A DNA stretch of 24,023 bases from DSAD01 sp036825155 (GCA_036825155.1 DAISYU010000044.1:1-24023), one strand, 5' to 3'. Numbered from the stretch's first letter, positions 1-8,588 are shown. The notes: generated by a model not told the origin, from the sequence alone. Translations and numbers: made by a program.

Positions 1-235
1 GTCAATTTGTCAAAATGAATGACAATTCAGTCTGAAAACTGTGACAAAATGTCAATCGCCGTGGCCGCAAGCGGACAGGCAGGGCAGAACGGGCCTGGGG
101 GACAAGATCTCTGGCGTCAGGCTTCGGGCTTCGCTAAAGCTTCGCCCGACACCTCGCGTTAGCAACGACCTGACAAGAAGCCATGACATGACGCTGGACA
201 CGGAAGACCGTTGGTCGAGATTGCTTTAGCTGGAT
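1..235. other. Intergenic DNA, no gene supported
   Basis: I see no convincing coding region here; short open frames lack ribosome binding sites and recognisable protein character. The first 60 bases hold several TGTCA/TGACA half-sites: an inverted pair TTGTCA-n7-TGACAA at 7-25 and another TGACA-aaa-TGTCA at 42-54. Around 124-149 a GC-rich inverted pair TCGGGC/GCCCGA sits among direct repeats of GCTTCG. Between the repeat ending near 370 and the tRNA at 451 I also see nothing. Confidence 0.6.
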
Positions 236-370
236 CCTGGCTTTTTACCCATCACTCCAGTACTCCATTACTCCAGTCTTTTATTCTGGCTTCTGTATTT
301 TTCCATTACTCCCCCGCGGTAGCGGGATCTTCGACAGTACTCCAGCACTCCAATACTTCAGTTTTACCAT
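236..370 (-). repeat. Dispersed intergenic repeat, copy A
   Basis: Low-complexity sequence rich in ACTCCA and CCAGT-type units around a GC-rich core. The 30 bases at 307-336 are the exact reverse complement of 16191-16220, and the flanks are also similar (ACTCCA units here, TGGAGT and CCAGAAT units there). The core contains a small hairpin, CCCGC-n4-GCGGG when read on the minus strand. This is a repeat family present at least twice in the window in opposite orientation. No transposase or coding content is visible. Confidence 0.75.
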
Positions 371-450
371 GCCTGAAGGTTCATGCAATTGATTAAGACA
401 GCGCAATAAAAAGGATTAGGGGATAGGGTGGTTAAAATGAGACAGTCGAT

Positions 451-526
<76 letters not shown>

Positions 527-561
527 AACAGGAGTCTGTGTAGTTAATTTGAGGGGGCTTG

Positions 562-849
562 TCAAGAGTTTTCATCTTCGTCGAAGCTAAAACTCTCAAG
601 TTTTTCACCATCCTCCTTGAGCACGTCCTCCATGGAAAAATCTTCTTGCCTTTGGTAGGTTTCGTCTTGGAGCAGGTCCTTGTGATCCTCTTCGACCTTG
701 CTTACTGCAAAACCATCGTCATTGATCTTTATCTCAGGTTGTTTCGTATAGATATTGAGCTTTATCTTCGTGGGAACAAGGTCTTCCCCGCAACTTTTAC
801 ACCTGTCAAGATAATCAAAGCTCACATATGCGCATTTCGGACATCTCAT
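562..849 (-). CDS. Small zinc-ribbon protein
   Basis: A 95-residue protein beginning MRCPKC. The start is the ATG at 847-849 because GGAGG lies 9 bases upstream; an in-frame start ten codons earlier has no such site. The N-terminus carries two cysteine pairs, CPKC and CKSC, about 14 residues apart, the pattern of a zinc ribbon. The rest is highly charged, with an acidic, probably disordered tail ending in DEDENS. There are no membrane segments. It stands alone next to tRNA-Phe and is divergent from the acyl-CoA synthetase. The function is unknown; such ribbons often mediate protein or nucleic acid contacts, but nothing here selects between these. Confidence 0.8.
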   Translation of the reverse strand: MRCPKCAYVSFDYLDRCKSCGEDLVPTKIKLNIYTKQPEIKINDDGFAVSKVEEDHKDLLQDETYQRQEDFSMEDVLKEDGEKLESFSFDEDENS

Positions 850-979
850 CAGTGGTATCCTCCTATAGTATAGGTTCACTATCGGTATAATGGAAAAAAT
901 TCATTAGTAAAGACATTTCTTATGTAAAAGATTTTGAAAACAACCGAGGGTAAAAAACAGTATATTCAATATGCTACAC

Positions 980-1009
980 TTGATATTGCCGGCTTCCCCA
1001 GCCTGTAAT
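980..1009 (+). promoter_or_regulatory. Candidate sigma70-type promoter for acyl-CoA synthetase
   Basis: TTGATA (980-985) and TGTAAT (1004-1009) are separated by 18 bases and lie about 80 bases upstream of the start codon. Both hexamers are close to the -35/-10 consensus (5 of 6 for the -10). This is motif matching only; a weaker alternative TTGACT lies at 1033-1038. Confidence 0.35.
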
Positions 1010-1057
1010 AAAAAATTGGATATTCATTTTAGTTGACTGGAAATATGAAATGTTTTA

Positions 1058-1077
1058 TTGACTAACATATCAGTCAA
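1058..1077. promoter_or_regulatory. Palindromic operator in front of acyl-CoA synthetase
   Basis: TTGACT at 1058-1063 and AGTCAA at 1072-1077 form an inverted repeat with an 8-base spacer; 8 of 10 positions per half are symmetric. It ends one base before the purine-rich ribosome binding site. A further TTGACT half-site lies at 1033-1038. Repeats of this size and TGACT...AGTCA form are typical of TetR-family repressor operators, which often control fatty acid degradation genes. No regulator gene is adjacent, so the assignment to TetR is an inference. Confidence 0.55.
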
Positions 1078-1090
1078 GAGGAGGGCACCC

Positions 1091-2749
1091 ATGTCAGATT
1101 CTTTAAAATCCCCACCACAATCCGAGAGGGCATTCTTTAATGTATTGAACAAGGAAAGCATTGATTATCTGAGGACCAGGTACAACAAGACCAACCGATG
1201 GGTTATTGCGGATATGCTTCGTCGCGCCCGTTATCATTTTCCTGATAAGAGCGCGCTTGTCTTTAATGATAAGATACTCACCTACTCTGAATTGGAAGAC
1301 GAGTGTAACCGCGTGGCAAATGCACTGCTCGATCTTGGGGTTGAAAAATACGATCGTGTGGCAATCCTGGCCCACAATACCCTGCACCACGTGCTGGCCT
1401 GGTTCGGATGCACCAAGGCAGGTGCTGTTTACCTGGCAATCAATTATATGCTGCAGGGAGAAGAGATTTCGTATTGTGTGAACCATTCGGAGAGCAAGGT
1501 CTTTATCGTTGAGGACTCACTCTATCCTCTGGTGAAAGATGTGCTCGATGATATGCCCACAATAAAAACCCTGATCTGGTCGGACCAGGGAGCCGGAAAA
1601 TCCTGCCCGGACGATCGTTTTGTTGATTTCGACACGTGGTACACGAAATACCCGAGTACTGAACCCGATGTTGTCCTCCATATAGAGGACCCTGTGCAGA
1701 TGACCTATACGAGCGGTACGGAGTCGCTCCCCAAAGGGGTGATAGCAAACAATCAGGCACTCATGGCCCAGTTTATGGGATGCATCATAGACGGCGGGTA
1801 TGAAAGTAGTGATGTGAGTATCAATGCCCTGCCGCTGTATCATTGTGCACAGCGTGACGTGATGATGAACCCGATTTTCTGGGTCGGAGGGACCAACATC
1901 CTGTGTACACCGGACCTCACCGAGATTCTCAAGAATATATCCGAGTACAAGGCAACGATGTTCTTTGCCCCGCCGACAGTATGGATCGGACTGCTCAGGC
2001 ATCCGGATTTTGCACAGTACGATCTTTCACACCTGAAGAAATGCTACTACGGGGCCTCCATCATGCCGGTCGAGGTGCTCAAGGAAATAATGGAAAAGAT
2101 CCCCGGCTCCAAGATATACAATTATTACGGCCAGACGGAACTGGCACCGTATCATACGATCCTCAAGGCAGAAGATGCCATGTCAAAGCTCGGTTCTGCA
2201 GGCATGGGCGGTCTAAACATGGAAACCCGGCTGGAGGATGATGAGGGGAATGAAATACTCGATACAAACATACCCGGAGAAATCTGCGGGAAGGGACCTC
2301 ATGCCATGATGCTCTATTTCAAGGAGCCAGACAAGACCGAGGATGTCATGCGGGGCGGGTGGTTCCATTCCGGAGACCTCGGCGTTCTTGACCAGGACAG
2401 ATACATCGAAGTGGTAGACCGTAAGAAGGATATGGTGAAGACAGGCGGCGAGAACGTGTCTACAAGGGAAGTGGAAGAGGTCATCTACCAGGACAAGCGG
2501 GTCCAGGAGGTGGCGGTAATCGGTGTTTATCATCCCAAATGGGTGGAGGCTGTTACCGCTGTTATTGTCCCGAAAAAGGGAGAGACCATTACTGAAAAAG
2601 AGATAAAGGATATGGCCAAAGAGAAACTCGCGCTGTTCAAGGTCCCCAAGAAAGTCGTCTTTGTGGATGAGCTGCCCAAGACTCCGACCGGCAAGATCCT
2701 CAAGAGAGACCTGAGAGACATGTACAAGGAACTGTGCGCGCAGGACTAG
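1091..2749 (+). CDS. AMP-forming acyl-CoA synthetase (FadD-like)
   Basis: A 552-residue member of the adenylate-forming (ANL) superfamily. It would activate a carboxylic acid, probably a fatty acid, to acyl-AMP and then acyl-CoA. Visible motifs are the phosphate loop YTSGTESLPKG (residues about 206-216), YYGQTE, GWFHSGDLG, the hinge region DRKKDMVKTGGENVS, and the C-terminal PTGKIL with the catalytic lysine near 535. The start is the ATG at 1091, preceded by GAGGAGGG; an upstream in-frame TTG lies inside the operator palindrome and is unlikely. Length and motifs fit medium/long-chain acyl-CoA ligases, but chain length cannot be read from sequence alone. It is monocistronic: an operator sits in front and a strong hairpin follows. 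A role in fatty acid or related carboxylate degradation is inferred. Confidence 0.9.
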   Translation: MSDSLKSPPQSERAFFNVLNKESIDYLRTRYNKTNRWVIADMLRRARYHFPDKSALVFNDKILTYSELEDECNRVANALLDLGVEKYDRVAILAHNTLHHVLAWFGCTKAGAVYLAINYMLQGEEISYCVNHSESKVFIVEDSLYPLVKDVLDDMPTIKTLIWSDQGAGKSCPDDRFVDFDTWYTKYPSTEPDVVLHIEDPVQMTYTSGTESLPKGVIANNQALMAQFMGCIIDGGYESSDVSINALPLYHCAQRDVMMNPIFWVGGTNILCTPDLTEILKNISEYKATMFFAPPTVWIGLLRHPDFAQYDLSHLKKCYYGASIMPVEVLKEIMEKIPGSKIYNYYGQTELAPYHTILKAEDAMSKLGSAGMGGLNMETRLEDDEGNEILDTNIPGEICGKGPHAMMLYFKEPDKTEDVMRGGWFHSGDLGVLDQDRYIEVVDRKKDMVKTGGENVSTREVEEVIYQDKRVQEVAVIGVYHPKWVEAVTAVIVPKKGETITEKEIKDMAKEKLALFKVPKKVVFVDELPKTPTGKILKRDLRDMYKELCAQD

Positions 2750-2780
2750 AGAATAGCTGTTGTTTTGCAGTATATCCTGT

Positions 2781-2819
2781 ATGATGAGAAGGGGAGAAAA
2801 TCTCCCCTTCTCATCATAT
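2781..2819 (+). terminator. Strong hairpin after acyl-CoA synthetase
   Basis: A perfect 18-bp stem (2781-2798 with 2802-2819) with a 3-base loop starts 31 bases after the stop codon. The stem includes GGGGAGA/TCTCCCC. It has no following T-run, so it may act as an mRNA 3'-end stabiliser or a bidirectional or Rho-assisted stop rather than a classical intrinsic terminator. Confidence 0.65.
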
Positions 2820-3003
2820 GAAATGCGATGGTCTGAGGTGATCCAAAGTCTGCCTTGAAGTTTCAATTCCTATATATTAAAGATTAAATTCGTTCTTGGT
2901 TTTTTGTCAAAGAAGAGCACCTTTTATAGCGATCTGAAATAAAAGGTTATACAGTTATCGGGCTTACGGGCCCAACAGAAAATGTTTTTGGCGAGGTATG
3001 TTC

Positions 3004-3411
3004 ATGAAAGAATATGATGAGACGCAGATAGATCTCAGCCCAAGGGTATTACTATGGAACTACTCTATGGAAGAGATGCTCAGACTGGATCATTTCTTCC
3101 AGGAGATTGGTGCACCTCCTGCTTATGTTATTGAAAAAGATCAGGGTCATCTCCCGGTGCATGAGATCCTCTTTACACAGAACAGGGCTCAGGAGGAGTT
3201 TGTCTGTGACGAAAAGATCATGCTTTTTTTCAATGTGCCTGCAGAGACAATTCATGCAGTCATGCGTGAGTCCAAGAGTCGTGATCTGCCCAGGCCCATA
3301 TATGCGGTTGTGACCAAACAGTCTATCGAGTGGAAATTCAGTGATCTTGTGAACCATCTTGTCAAGGAACGGGATCACATGGACAGCAGGAAGAAAAAGG
3401 AAGTGCACTGA
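3004..3411 (+). CDS. DUF3783-like protein
   Basis: A 135-residue soluble protein. The start at 3004 is chosen because GAGG lies 7 bases before it, while the in-frame ATG at 2998 is too close to that site. The pattern (a strand LLWNYS followed by a helix, a repeat of this as IMLFFNVPAETIHAVM, then IYAVVTKQSIEWKFSDLVNHLVKER) matches my recollection of the DUF3783 family, two half-repeats followed by a conserved threonine/tryptophan segment and an ER tail. No catalytic function is known to me. It sits 93 bases ahead of a PlsC-type acyltransferase, with no overlap, so co-transcription is possible but unproven. Confidence 0.7.
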   Translation: MKEYDETQIDLSPRVLLWNYSMEEMLRLDHFFQEIGAPPAYVIEKDQGHLPVHEILFTQNRAQEEFVCDEKIMLFFNVPAETIHAVMRESKSRDLPRPIYAVVTKQSIEWKFSDLVNHLVKERDHMDSRKKKEVH

Positions 3412-3504
3412 CGCACATCATGGTCCCGGAGAAGATTTAGAGCATCTGATGATTCTCTGGTTGGTACTTTTGTGTTATCGGAGAGAAATGGAGGTTTGCC
3501 GCTC

Positions 3505-4230
3505 GTGAAAGCGTCGTTGATTCGGAAGTTGTTAATTATGGCCCAGAGCATAGCCCCGACACTGGGTATCTCTGTGTTTGCACTCTATATGAGGATTACG
3601 AATACCTATGACAGGAAACTTGCAGACAGAATACTGAGGTGGTGGTCGGGGTATCTGCTCAAGGCCGTCAGAGTTGATTATGAGGTTTCAAATACGCACG
3701 GGGTAACCTTTGAAGCTGGAACACCCTATATTATCATGTCCAATCATCGCAGCCACTATGATATCCCACTTATTTTTGTCTCTATCCACGGCAGTATCCG
3801 CATGCTGACTAAGAAGGAACTCTTCAAGGTTCCCATATGGGGCAGGGGGCTCAAGGCAGCGGAATTTGTCTCTATTGACAGGAAAGACCACGCCCAGGCC
3901 ATGAAGGATCTCGAGGCAGCCAAGGCCCAGATGAAAAGCGGCATCGTACTGTGGGTTGCCCCGGAAGGCACGCGGTCCCGCACAGGCGCCCTGGGGGATT
4001 TCAAGAAGGGCGGATTCATGGTGGCAATCCAGACAGGTGCCACAATTATCCCGGTTGGTATACAGAACACGGAAAAGATTCTTCCTCCGGATACCTGGGA
4101 TTTTTACCTGAACCAGCAGGTTCGCCTCAATATCGGCAAACCCATAGATGCTTCCAAATACAGCCTCGAGCAGAGAGACCGGCTCATGGATGAGGTGAGG
4201 GCGGCGATACAGGCCCTGGCAAATCAGTAA
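3505..4230 (+). CDS. 1-acylglycerol-3-phosphate acyltransferase family (PlsC-like)
   Basis: A 241-residue enzyme of the PlsC/LPLAT family, which transfers an acyl chain to lysophosphatidate at the inner membrane to make phosphatidate. The catalytic NHRSHYD box (H81, D86, the HX4D motif), the FVSIDR segment near 121-126, EGTRS (154-158) and the IIPVGI segment are all present in the expected order. A hydrophobic N-terminus (LIRKLLIMAQSIAPTLGISVFALYM) is consistent with membrane association. I chose GTG at 3505, preceded by GGAGG at 3490-3494. An upstream GTG at 3472 would add 11 residues and lacks that site. Length fits the family. Acyl-donor specificity is unknown. Confidence 0.88.
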   Translation: MKASLIRKLLIMAQSIAPTLGISVFALYMRITNTYDRKLADRILRWWSGYLLKAVRVDYEVSNTHGVTFEAGTPYIIMSNHRSHYDIPLIFVSIHGSIRMLTKKELFKVPIWGRGLKAAEFVSIDRKDHAQAMKDLEAAKAQMKSGIVLWVAPEGTRSRTGALGDFKKGGFMVAIQTGATIIPVGIQNTEKILPPDTWDFYLNQQVRLNIGKPIDASKYSLEQRDRLMDEVRAAIQALANQ

Positions 4231-4439
4231 GGGAAGGGTTTAGGGTTTGAGGTATAAGGTGTAAGGTTTAAGGTGCAGGGCTGAACAGTGAATAGTTTTT
4301 TCCCTTCTGCCTGAGATCTCGTTCTACCCTGCTCGATCTGCCTTCCCGTGTCCTGCAAAGCCAGAGGCGAAGCGGGATGCCTGAGATCACGAACAGACAT
4401 GCTCGTCCTGCCTTAGATCTTGCGCCCGCCTGTCTGTAT
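4231..4439. repeat. Convergent intergenic region with tandem and direct repeats
   Basis: Between two converging genes. 4236-4280 is a degenerate GGTTTAGG/GGTATAAGG/GGTGTAAGG/GGTTTAAGG array with units of roughly 8-10 bases. It is followed by a direct repeat pair at 4308-4344 and 4378-4414, offset by 70 bases. Each copy starts TGCCTGAGATC, contains TGCTCG and ends CTGCCTT. No gene or obvious terminator is seen. Confidence 0.6.
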
Positions 4440-5144
4440 TCATTTTGTATACCCATTTCTCAGCGCATCCTCCCATCCCTGTGGAAGCGATATTCGCTTT
4501 TTTTTCTCCCACTTGTTGCAGGAATGGATGAAGCGTCTGAGCGTTTTCAGCTGCAGGACCAGGCCCAGAGATGAAAACCGGTACGCCTTGTCAAGGTCAA
4601 TCACCCAGGGATTCCTGTCCTTATCGAGGAGGATATTCTTCAGGTGGAGATCTGCATGATACAGGCCAAGGTCGTGTATCCTGCGGATAAGGCTTCCCGT
4701 ATTCTCAAGCAGTGCCAGAGTGTCCGGGTGTTCTCTTTCAAGGTGGGTGAGCAGATCGACAGAGTCGGGCACAAGCTTTGAGATGACCTGTACGTGACTG
4801 AAGAATCTGCTGCGTCTCAAGACGAGCGCAAGGATTTCGGGAGTGGGAATACCCTTGGCGATCAGGTAGGCGCTTATCTCGAGCTCCCGCATACTTCTAG
4901 CAGGAGAGAGGAACCTCTCTCCGGTTACGTGTCTCAGAATCCCTCCATGGGTCAGGGTCCGTACCACCAGGTCCGGTTCGATGATGCGTATCTGTGCCCT
5001 GCCGGAAAGATTCGTGTGTGTCGGGGGTGCATCCCGCATATTTTCTATCAGGGAAGGGAGCTCAGGGCGGGACGCTTTGTAAATAAGGGTGGTGGTTCCC
5101 TTTTCTTCAATACAGTACCCAAGATCTTTCAGGGACTTCTTCAT
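4440..5144 (-). CDS. Lipopolysaccharide core kinase, KdkA/InaA-like
   Basis: A 234-residue kinase-fold protein. The catalytic loop is LYHADLHLKNILL (HADLHLKN at 163-170, with D165 as the likely base and N170 binding metal), followed by VIDLDKAYR, where D183 or D185 replaces the DFG aspartate. This HxDL..N...IDxD pattern is characteristic of the Kdo kinase / LPS kinase group. A conserved glutamate-containing helix, MRELEISAYLIAKGIPTPEI, precedes it (85-104). The likely role is phosphorylation of a Kdo or heptose residue of the LPS inner core on the cytoplasmic side. It is the last gene of the carD operon: its ATG begins 3 bases after the uvrB stop, with AAGGA 6 bases upstream. The exact sugar acceptor is uncertain. 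Confidence 0.8.
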   Translation of the reverse strand: MKKSLKDLGYCIEEKGTTTLIYKASRPELPSLIENMRDAPPTHTNLSGRAQIRIIEPDLVVRTLTHGGILRHVTGERFLSPARSMRELEISAYLIAKGIPTPEILALVLRRSRFFSHVQVISKLVPDSVDLLTHLEREHPDTLALLENTGSLIRRIHDLGLYHADLHLKNILLDKDRNPWVIDLDKAYRFSSLGLVLQLKTLRRFIHSCNKWEKKKRISLPQGWEDALRNGYTK

Positions 5145-5147
5145 GTG

Positions 5148-7142
5148 CTATCCTTCCACCGCAATAGATATCTTCTTCAGCCGCTTGATCTCGTCGCGAA
5201 AACCTGCCGCCTCTTCGAATCTGAGTTCTTTGGCAGCTTCCAACATCTTTTTTTCCAGGTCAACAATAGTTTTTTTGATCTCTGCGACCTTGATGGTCCC
5301 CATGGATGTCTTTACCTCTGCAGCGATATCGGCATAATCCCGCTCGTAAATAGAAGCGAGAATATCCCTGATGTTCTTCTCGATACTCTTCGGGGTGATT
5401 CCGTGGGCCTGGTTATAAGCCTTCTGTTTCTCTCTCCGCCTGCCGGTTTCTGCCAGTGTGGTCTCAATAGAGGCGGTCCTGGTGTCGGCATACATGATGA
5501 CGGACCCCCGTACATTTCTTGCAGCCCTGCCGGCTGTCTGAATAAGAGAGCGTTCGGACCGGAGGAACCCCTCCTTGTCCGCGTCCAGGATTGCAACGAG
5601 CGAAACTTCCGGGATATCGAGTCCTTCACGCAGCAGGTTTATCCCGATCAGGACATCGAAGACACCCTCCCTGAGGCCTCTGACGATCTCGATGCGCTCC
5701 AGTGTGTCGATATCCGAATGCATGTATTTCACCTTTACATCGAGATTCTGGTAGTAGTCGGTGAGCTCTTCGGCCATACGTTTTGTCAGGGTGGTCACCA
5801 GGACGCGTTCCCCCCGTGCAATGACCTTTTGAATCTCCCGGTAGAGATCATCCACCTGGTGGGCTGCAGGCCTTATCACAACCTCAGGGTCCAAGAGTCC
5901 GGTCGGGCGGACCACCTGCTCGACCACCTTTCCTTTCGCCTGCTTGATCTCGTACCCTCCGGGGGTTGCAGACACATAGATGATGGAATTCACCAGGGCA
6001 TTGAATTCGTCAAAGCGCAGCGGACGGTTGTCCAGGGCTGAAGGGAGCCTGAAGCCGAAGTCCACCAGGGTTGACTTTCTCGAGTGATCGCCACGGTACA
6101 TACCGATGAGCTGGGGTACCCCCACATGGGATTCATCGAGGAATATGATGGTGTTCTTTGGGACATAGTCCATGAGTGTCGGCGGTGCCTGGCCTGGGGC
6201 GCGTCCCGTGAGATGGCGCGAGTAGTTCTCTATACCTTTGCAGGAGCCTGTTTCCATGAGCATTTCCAGGTCATAGTTCGTACGCTCTTCGATTCTTTGC
6301 GCCTCGATAAACCGCTTTTCGCTACGGTAGAAATCAATACGCTCTTTCAGTTCCTCTTTAATGGCGTCGATAGCAGTGACCAGGGTGGATTTCGGGGTCA
6401 CGTAGTGTGATGCAGGGTAGATGGGAAAGTGGGTGACCTTGTTTATCTTCCTGTTCCTGAGTGTGTCGATCTGCCAAATGGATTCGATCTCGTCGCCGAA
6501 GAAATCCACGCGGATTGCCAGCTCCTCCTCGTGTACGGGAAAGATGTCGATGACATCACCGCGCACCCTGAAGCATCCCCGGTAGAAATCATGATCGTTT
6601 CGTTCATATTGGATCTCAACGAGCTTTTTGAGTATGTCGGAGCGGGTCATGACACTTCCTTCCTCGAGATAGAGGAGCATGCCCGAATACGCCTCGGGTG
6701 AGCCGAGGCCGTAGATGCACGAAACCGATGCCACGATTATACAGTCTTCACGCTCAAAGAGAGCCCTGGTTGCCCGGTGCCTCAGTTTGTCGATATCATC
6801 ATTGATGGCTGAATCTTTCTCGATGTAGAGGTCCCGCGAAGGGACGTAGGCCTCGGGCTGGTAATAGTCGTAATAGCTGACAAAGTATTCGACGGCATTT
6901 TCCGGGAACAGTTCCCTGAATTCACCATAGAGCTGGGCAGCGAGGATCTTGTTCGGGGCTATGACAAGCGCAGGCCTGTTCATCTGATTGATGACGCAGG
7001 CCATGGTAAAGGTCTTGCCTGAACCCGTCACCCCGAGAAGAACCTGATCCCTGATGCCTTTGCCGAGGCCATTGCACAGAGTATCAATGGCACGGGGCTG
7101 GTCACCCTGGGGTTCATAGGGTGATACAAGTTTGAATCTCAT
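5148..7142 (-). CDS. uvrB: UvrABC excinuclease subunit B
   Basis: A 664-residue UvrB, full length for the family. In nucleotide excision repair it receives damaged DNA from UvrA, verifies the lesion with its beta-hairpin, and loads UvrC. Visible are the Walker A GVTGSGKT (37-44), the beta-hairpin YYDYYQPEAYVPSRD (90-104), the DESH box (336-339), the SF2 helicase motifs SATP (391-394) and QTAGRAAR (535-542), and a C-terminal UVR domain (about 622-657) that binds UvrC. The ATG follows the cysS stop by 12 bases, with only a short AGGA close to it, which suggests translation coupled to cysS. All key residues appear intact. Confidence 0.98.
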   Translation of the reverse strand: MRFKLVSPYEPQGDQPRAIDTLCNGLGKGIRDQVLLGVTGSGKTFTMACVINQMNRPALVIAPNKILAAQLYGEFRELFPENAVEYFVSYYDYYQPEAYVPSRDLYIEKDSAINDDIDKLRHRATRALFEREDCIIVASVSCIYGLGSPEAYSGMLLYLEEGSVMTRSDILKKLVEIQYERNDHDFYRGCFRVRGDVIDIFPVHEEELAIRVDFFGDEIESIWQIDTLRNRKINKVTHFPIYPASHYVTPKSTLVTAIDAIKEELKERIDFYRSEKRFIEAQRIEERTNYDLEMLMETGSCKGIENYSRHLTGRAPGQAPPTLMDYVPKNTIIFLDESHVGVPQLIGMYRGDHSRKSTLVDFGFRLPSALDNRPLRFDEFNALVNSIIYVSATPGGYEIKQAKGKVVEQVVRPTGLLDPEVVIRPAAHQVDDLYREIQKVIARGERVLVTTLTKRMAEELTDYYQNLDVKVKYMHSDIDTLERIEIVRGLREGVFDVLIGINLLREGLDIPEVSLVAILDADKEGFLRSERSLIQTAGRAARNVRGSVIMYADTRTASIETTLAETGRRREKQKAYNQAHGITPKSIEKNIRDILASIYERDYADIAAEVKTSMGTIKVAEIKKTIVDLEKKMLEAAKELRFEEAAGFRDEIKRLKKISIAVEG

Positions 7143-7154
7143 ATCCTGTATATA

Positions 7155-8588
7155 CTATACCTTCTCCCAGGTTGTCCCTTCCGGAGTATCTTTCAACTGG
7201 ATGCCCTTTGCCTTTAAGGTATCCCTGATTTCATCGGCTTTGGCGAAATCACGGGCTTTTCGAGCGGCATTTCTCGCGTCGATCAGCGCACCGATCTCGT
7301 CCTCGCTTATGCCCATTTCGCTGATCCCGGAACGCTTGATCTTTTCCAGGAAGGGTGCGGGCTCTTCCTCGAGAATGCCTAGGATCTCGGATACAGTGGC
7401 CATTGCTTCTTCCAGGGCTTTCTTGTCCCCTGAGGTGACAGTCGGATCATCATCGAGGAACTTGTTTGCCTGGGTCGTCAGATCATGGAGCTGTGCGATG
7501 GCCAACGCGGTATTGAAATCGTCGCACATGGCGGCATCGAAGTTCTCATTGAAGGTGTTAATCGTGCTTTCAAGCCGTGGACTGCCGTCTTTCACCGGAC
7601 TCTGTGCGATTCTGTCGAGCATTTCATAAAATCTCACCAGGGTCTGCTGCGAGGCATCGACTGCGTCTTTGGAGAAGTCGATGGGACTCCGGTAGTGCCG
7701 TCCCAGCAGGAGCAGTCTGAGGACTTCAGGATGCACCTCCTTGGTGAGCTCGCGTATCGTGAGGAAGTTGCCGAGTGATTTGCTCATCTTGTCTCCGCCG
7801 ATGGTGACGAAGCCGTTGTGAATCCAGTATTTCACGAACTCTGCATCGAACGCCCCCTCGGATTGAGCGGTCTCGTTCTCATGATGGGGAAAGATCAGGT
7901 CCCTTCCTCCTCCGTGGATATCCAGAGTGTGTCCCAGGTAGTGCGTGCTCATGGCCGAACACTCGATGTGCCAGCCCGGTCTTCCTTGTGACCAGGGGCT
8001 GTCCCAGGAGGGTTCTCCTTCCTTGCTCCTCTTCCACAGGGCAAAGTCCAGCGGGTCGCGTTTTGCCTCTCCCACGTCAACCCTGGCGCCTGCTATCATG
8101 TCCTCGATCCTTCTCCCGCTGAGTTTTCCGTACCCTCTGAACTTGGATACGCTGAAGTAGACGCTGTCATCGTCGGCCTTGTATGCAAGCCCCTTTTCTT
8201 CAAGGATTCTGACCATGTCGATTATCTGGGCAATATGCTCTGTGGCCTTCGGTTCAATATCAGCAGGTTTGACCTTGAGGATATCCATGTCGGTGGCGAA
8301 TTCATCGATAAACTTCTCGGCGATGTCCTTGTACGACTGACCCAGGGAGTTTGCCCGGGCAATGATCTTGTCATCAACATCTGTGAAGTTGCGCACATAG
8401 GTAAGATTATATCCCTTTTTCCTGAGGAAACGGGAGATAACATCAAAGACGATGAGTGATCGTGCATGACCGATGTGGCACATATCGTAGACTGTCACCC
8501 CGCAAACGTACATGCCTACGCTGTTGTTGTTCACCGGGGTAAAGGGCTGCTTCTTCTTATATGGGGTGTTGTATACCTGCAGTGTCAT
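7155..8588 (-). CDS. cysS: Cysteinyl-tRNA synthetase
   Basis: A 477-residue class I aminoacyl-tRNA synthetase charging tRNA-Cys. HIGH is at 38-41 and KMSKS at 267-271. The four zinc ligands that discriminate cysteine are present: C29 (MYVCG), C210 (HIECS), H235 and E239 (HHENE). The C-terminal helical domain ends with the expected ALIDARNAARKARDFAKADEIRD region, followed by GTTWEKV. Its ATG overlaps the end of ispF by 4 bases, so it is translationally coupled in the carD operon. Length and motifs are normal for the family. Confidence 0.98.
   Translation of the reverse strand: MTLQVYNTPYKKKQPFTPVNNNSVGMYVCGVTVYDMCHIGHARSLIVFDVISRFLRKKGYNLTYVRNFTDVDDKIIARANSLGQSYKDIAEKFIDEFATDMDILKVKPADIEPKATEHIAQIIDMVRILEEKGLAYKADDDSVYFSVSKFRGYGKLSGRRIEDMIAGARVDVGEAKRDPLDFALWKRSKEGEPSWDSPWSQGRPGWHIECSAMSTHYLGHTLDIHGGGRDLIFPHHENETAQSEGAFDAEFVKYWIHNGFVTIGGDKMSKSLGNFLTIRELTKEVHPEVLRLLLLGRHYRSPIDFSKDAVDASQQTLVRFYEMLDRIAQSPVKDGSPRLESTINTFNENFDAAMCDDFNTALAIAQLHDLTTQANKFLDDDPTVTSGDKKALEEAMATVSEILGILEEEPAPFLEKIKRSGISEMGISEDEIGALIDARNAARKARDFAKADEIRDTLKAKGIQLKDTPEGTTWEKV

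Noticed and set aside
124..149. GC-rich inverted repeat as a terminator
   Set aside because: The stem is only 6 bp with a 14-base loop and no T-run, and no gene ends just upstream.
41..396. Two short plus-strand frames at the left end
   Set aside because: They lie in repeat-rich DNA, have no ribosome binding sites, and their translations are low complexity and unlike known proteins.
1058..1090. TTG at 1058 as start of the acyl-CoA synthetase
   Set aside because: This codon is part of the operator palindrome, and the next bases contain the ribosome binding site for the ATG at 1091.
4794..6041. Long plus-strand open frame (415 codons) opposite uvrB
   Set aside because: It lies antisense to the start of the kinase gene and the 3' half of uvrB, whose motifs are complete. 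Its translation has no family character and no ribosome binding site.
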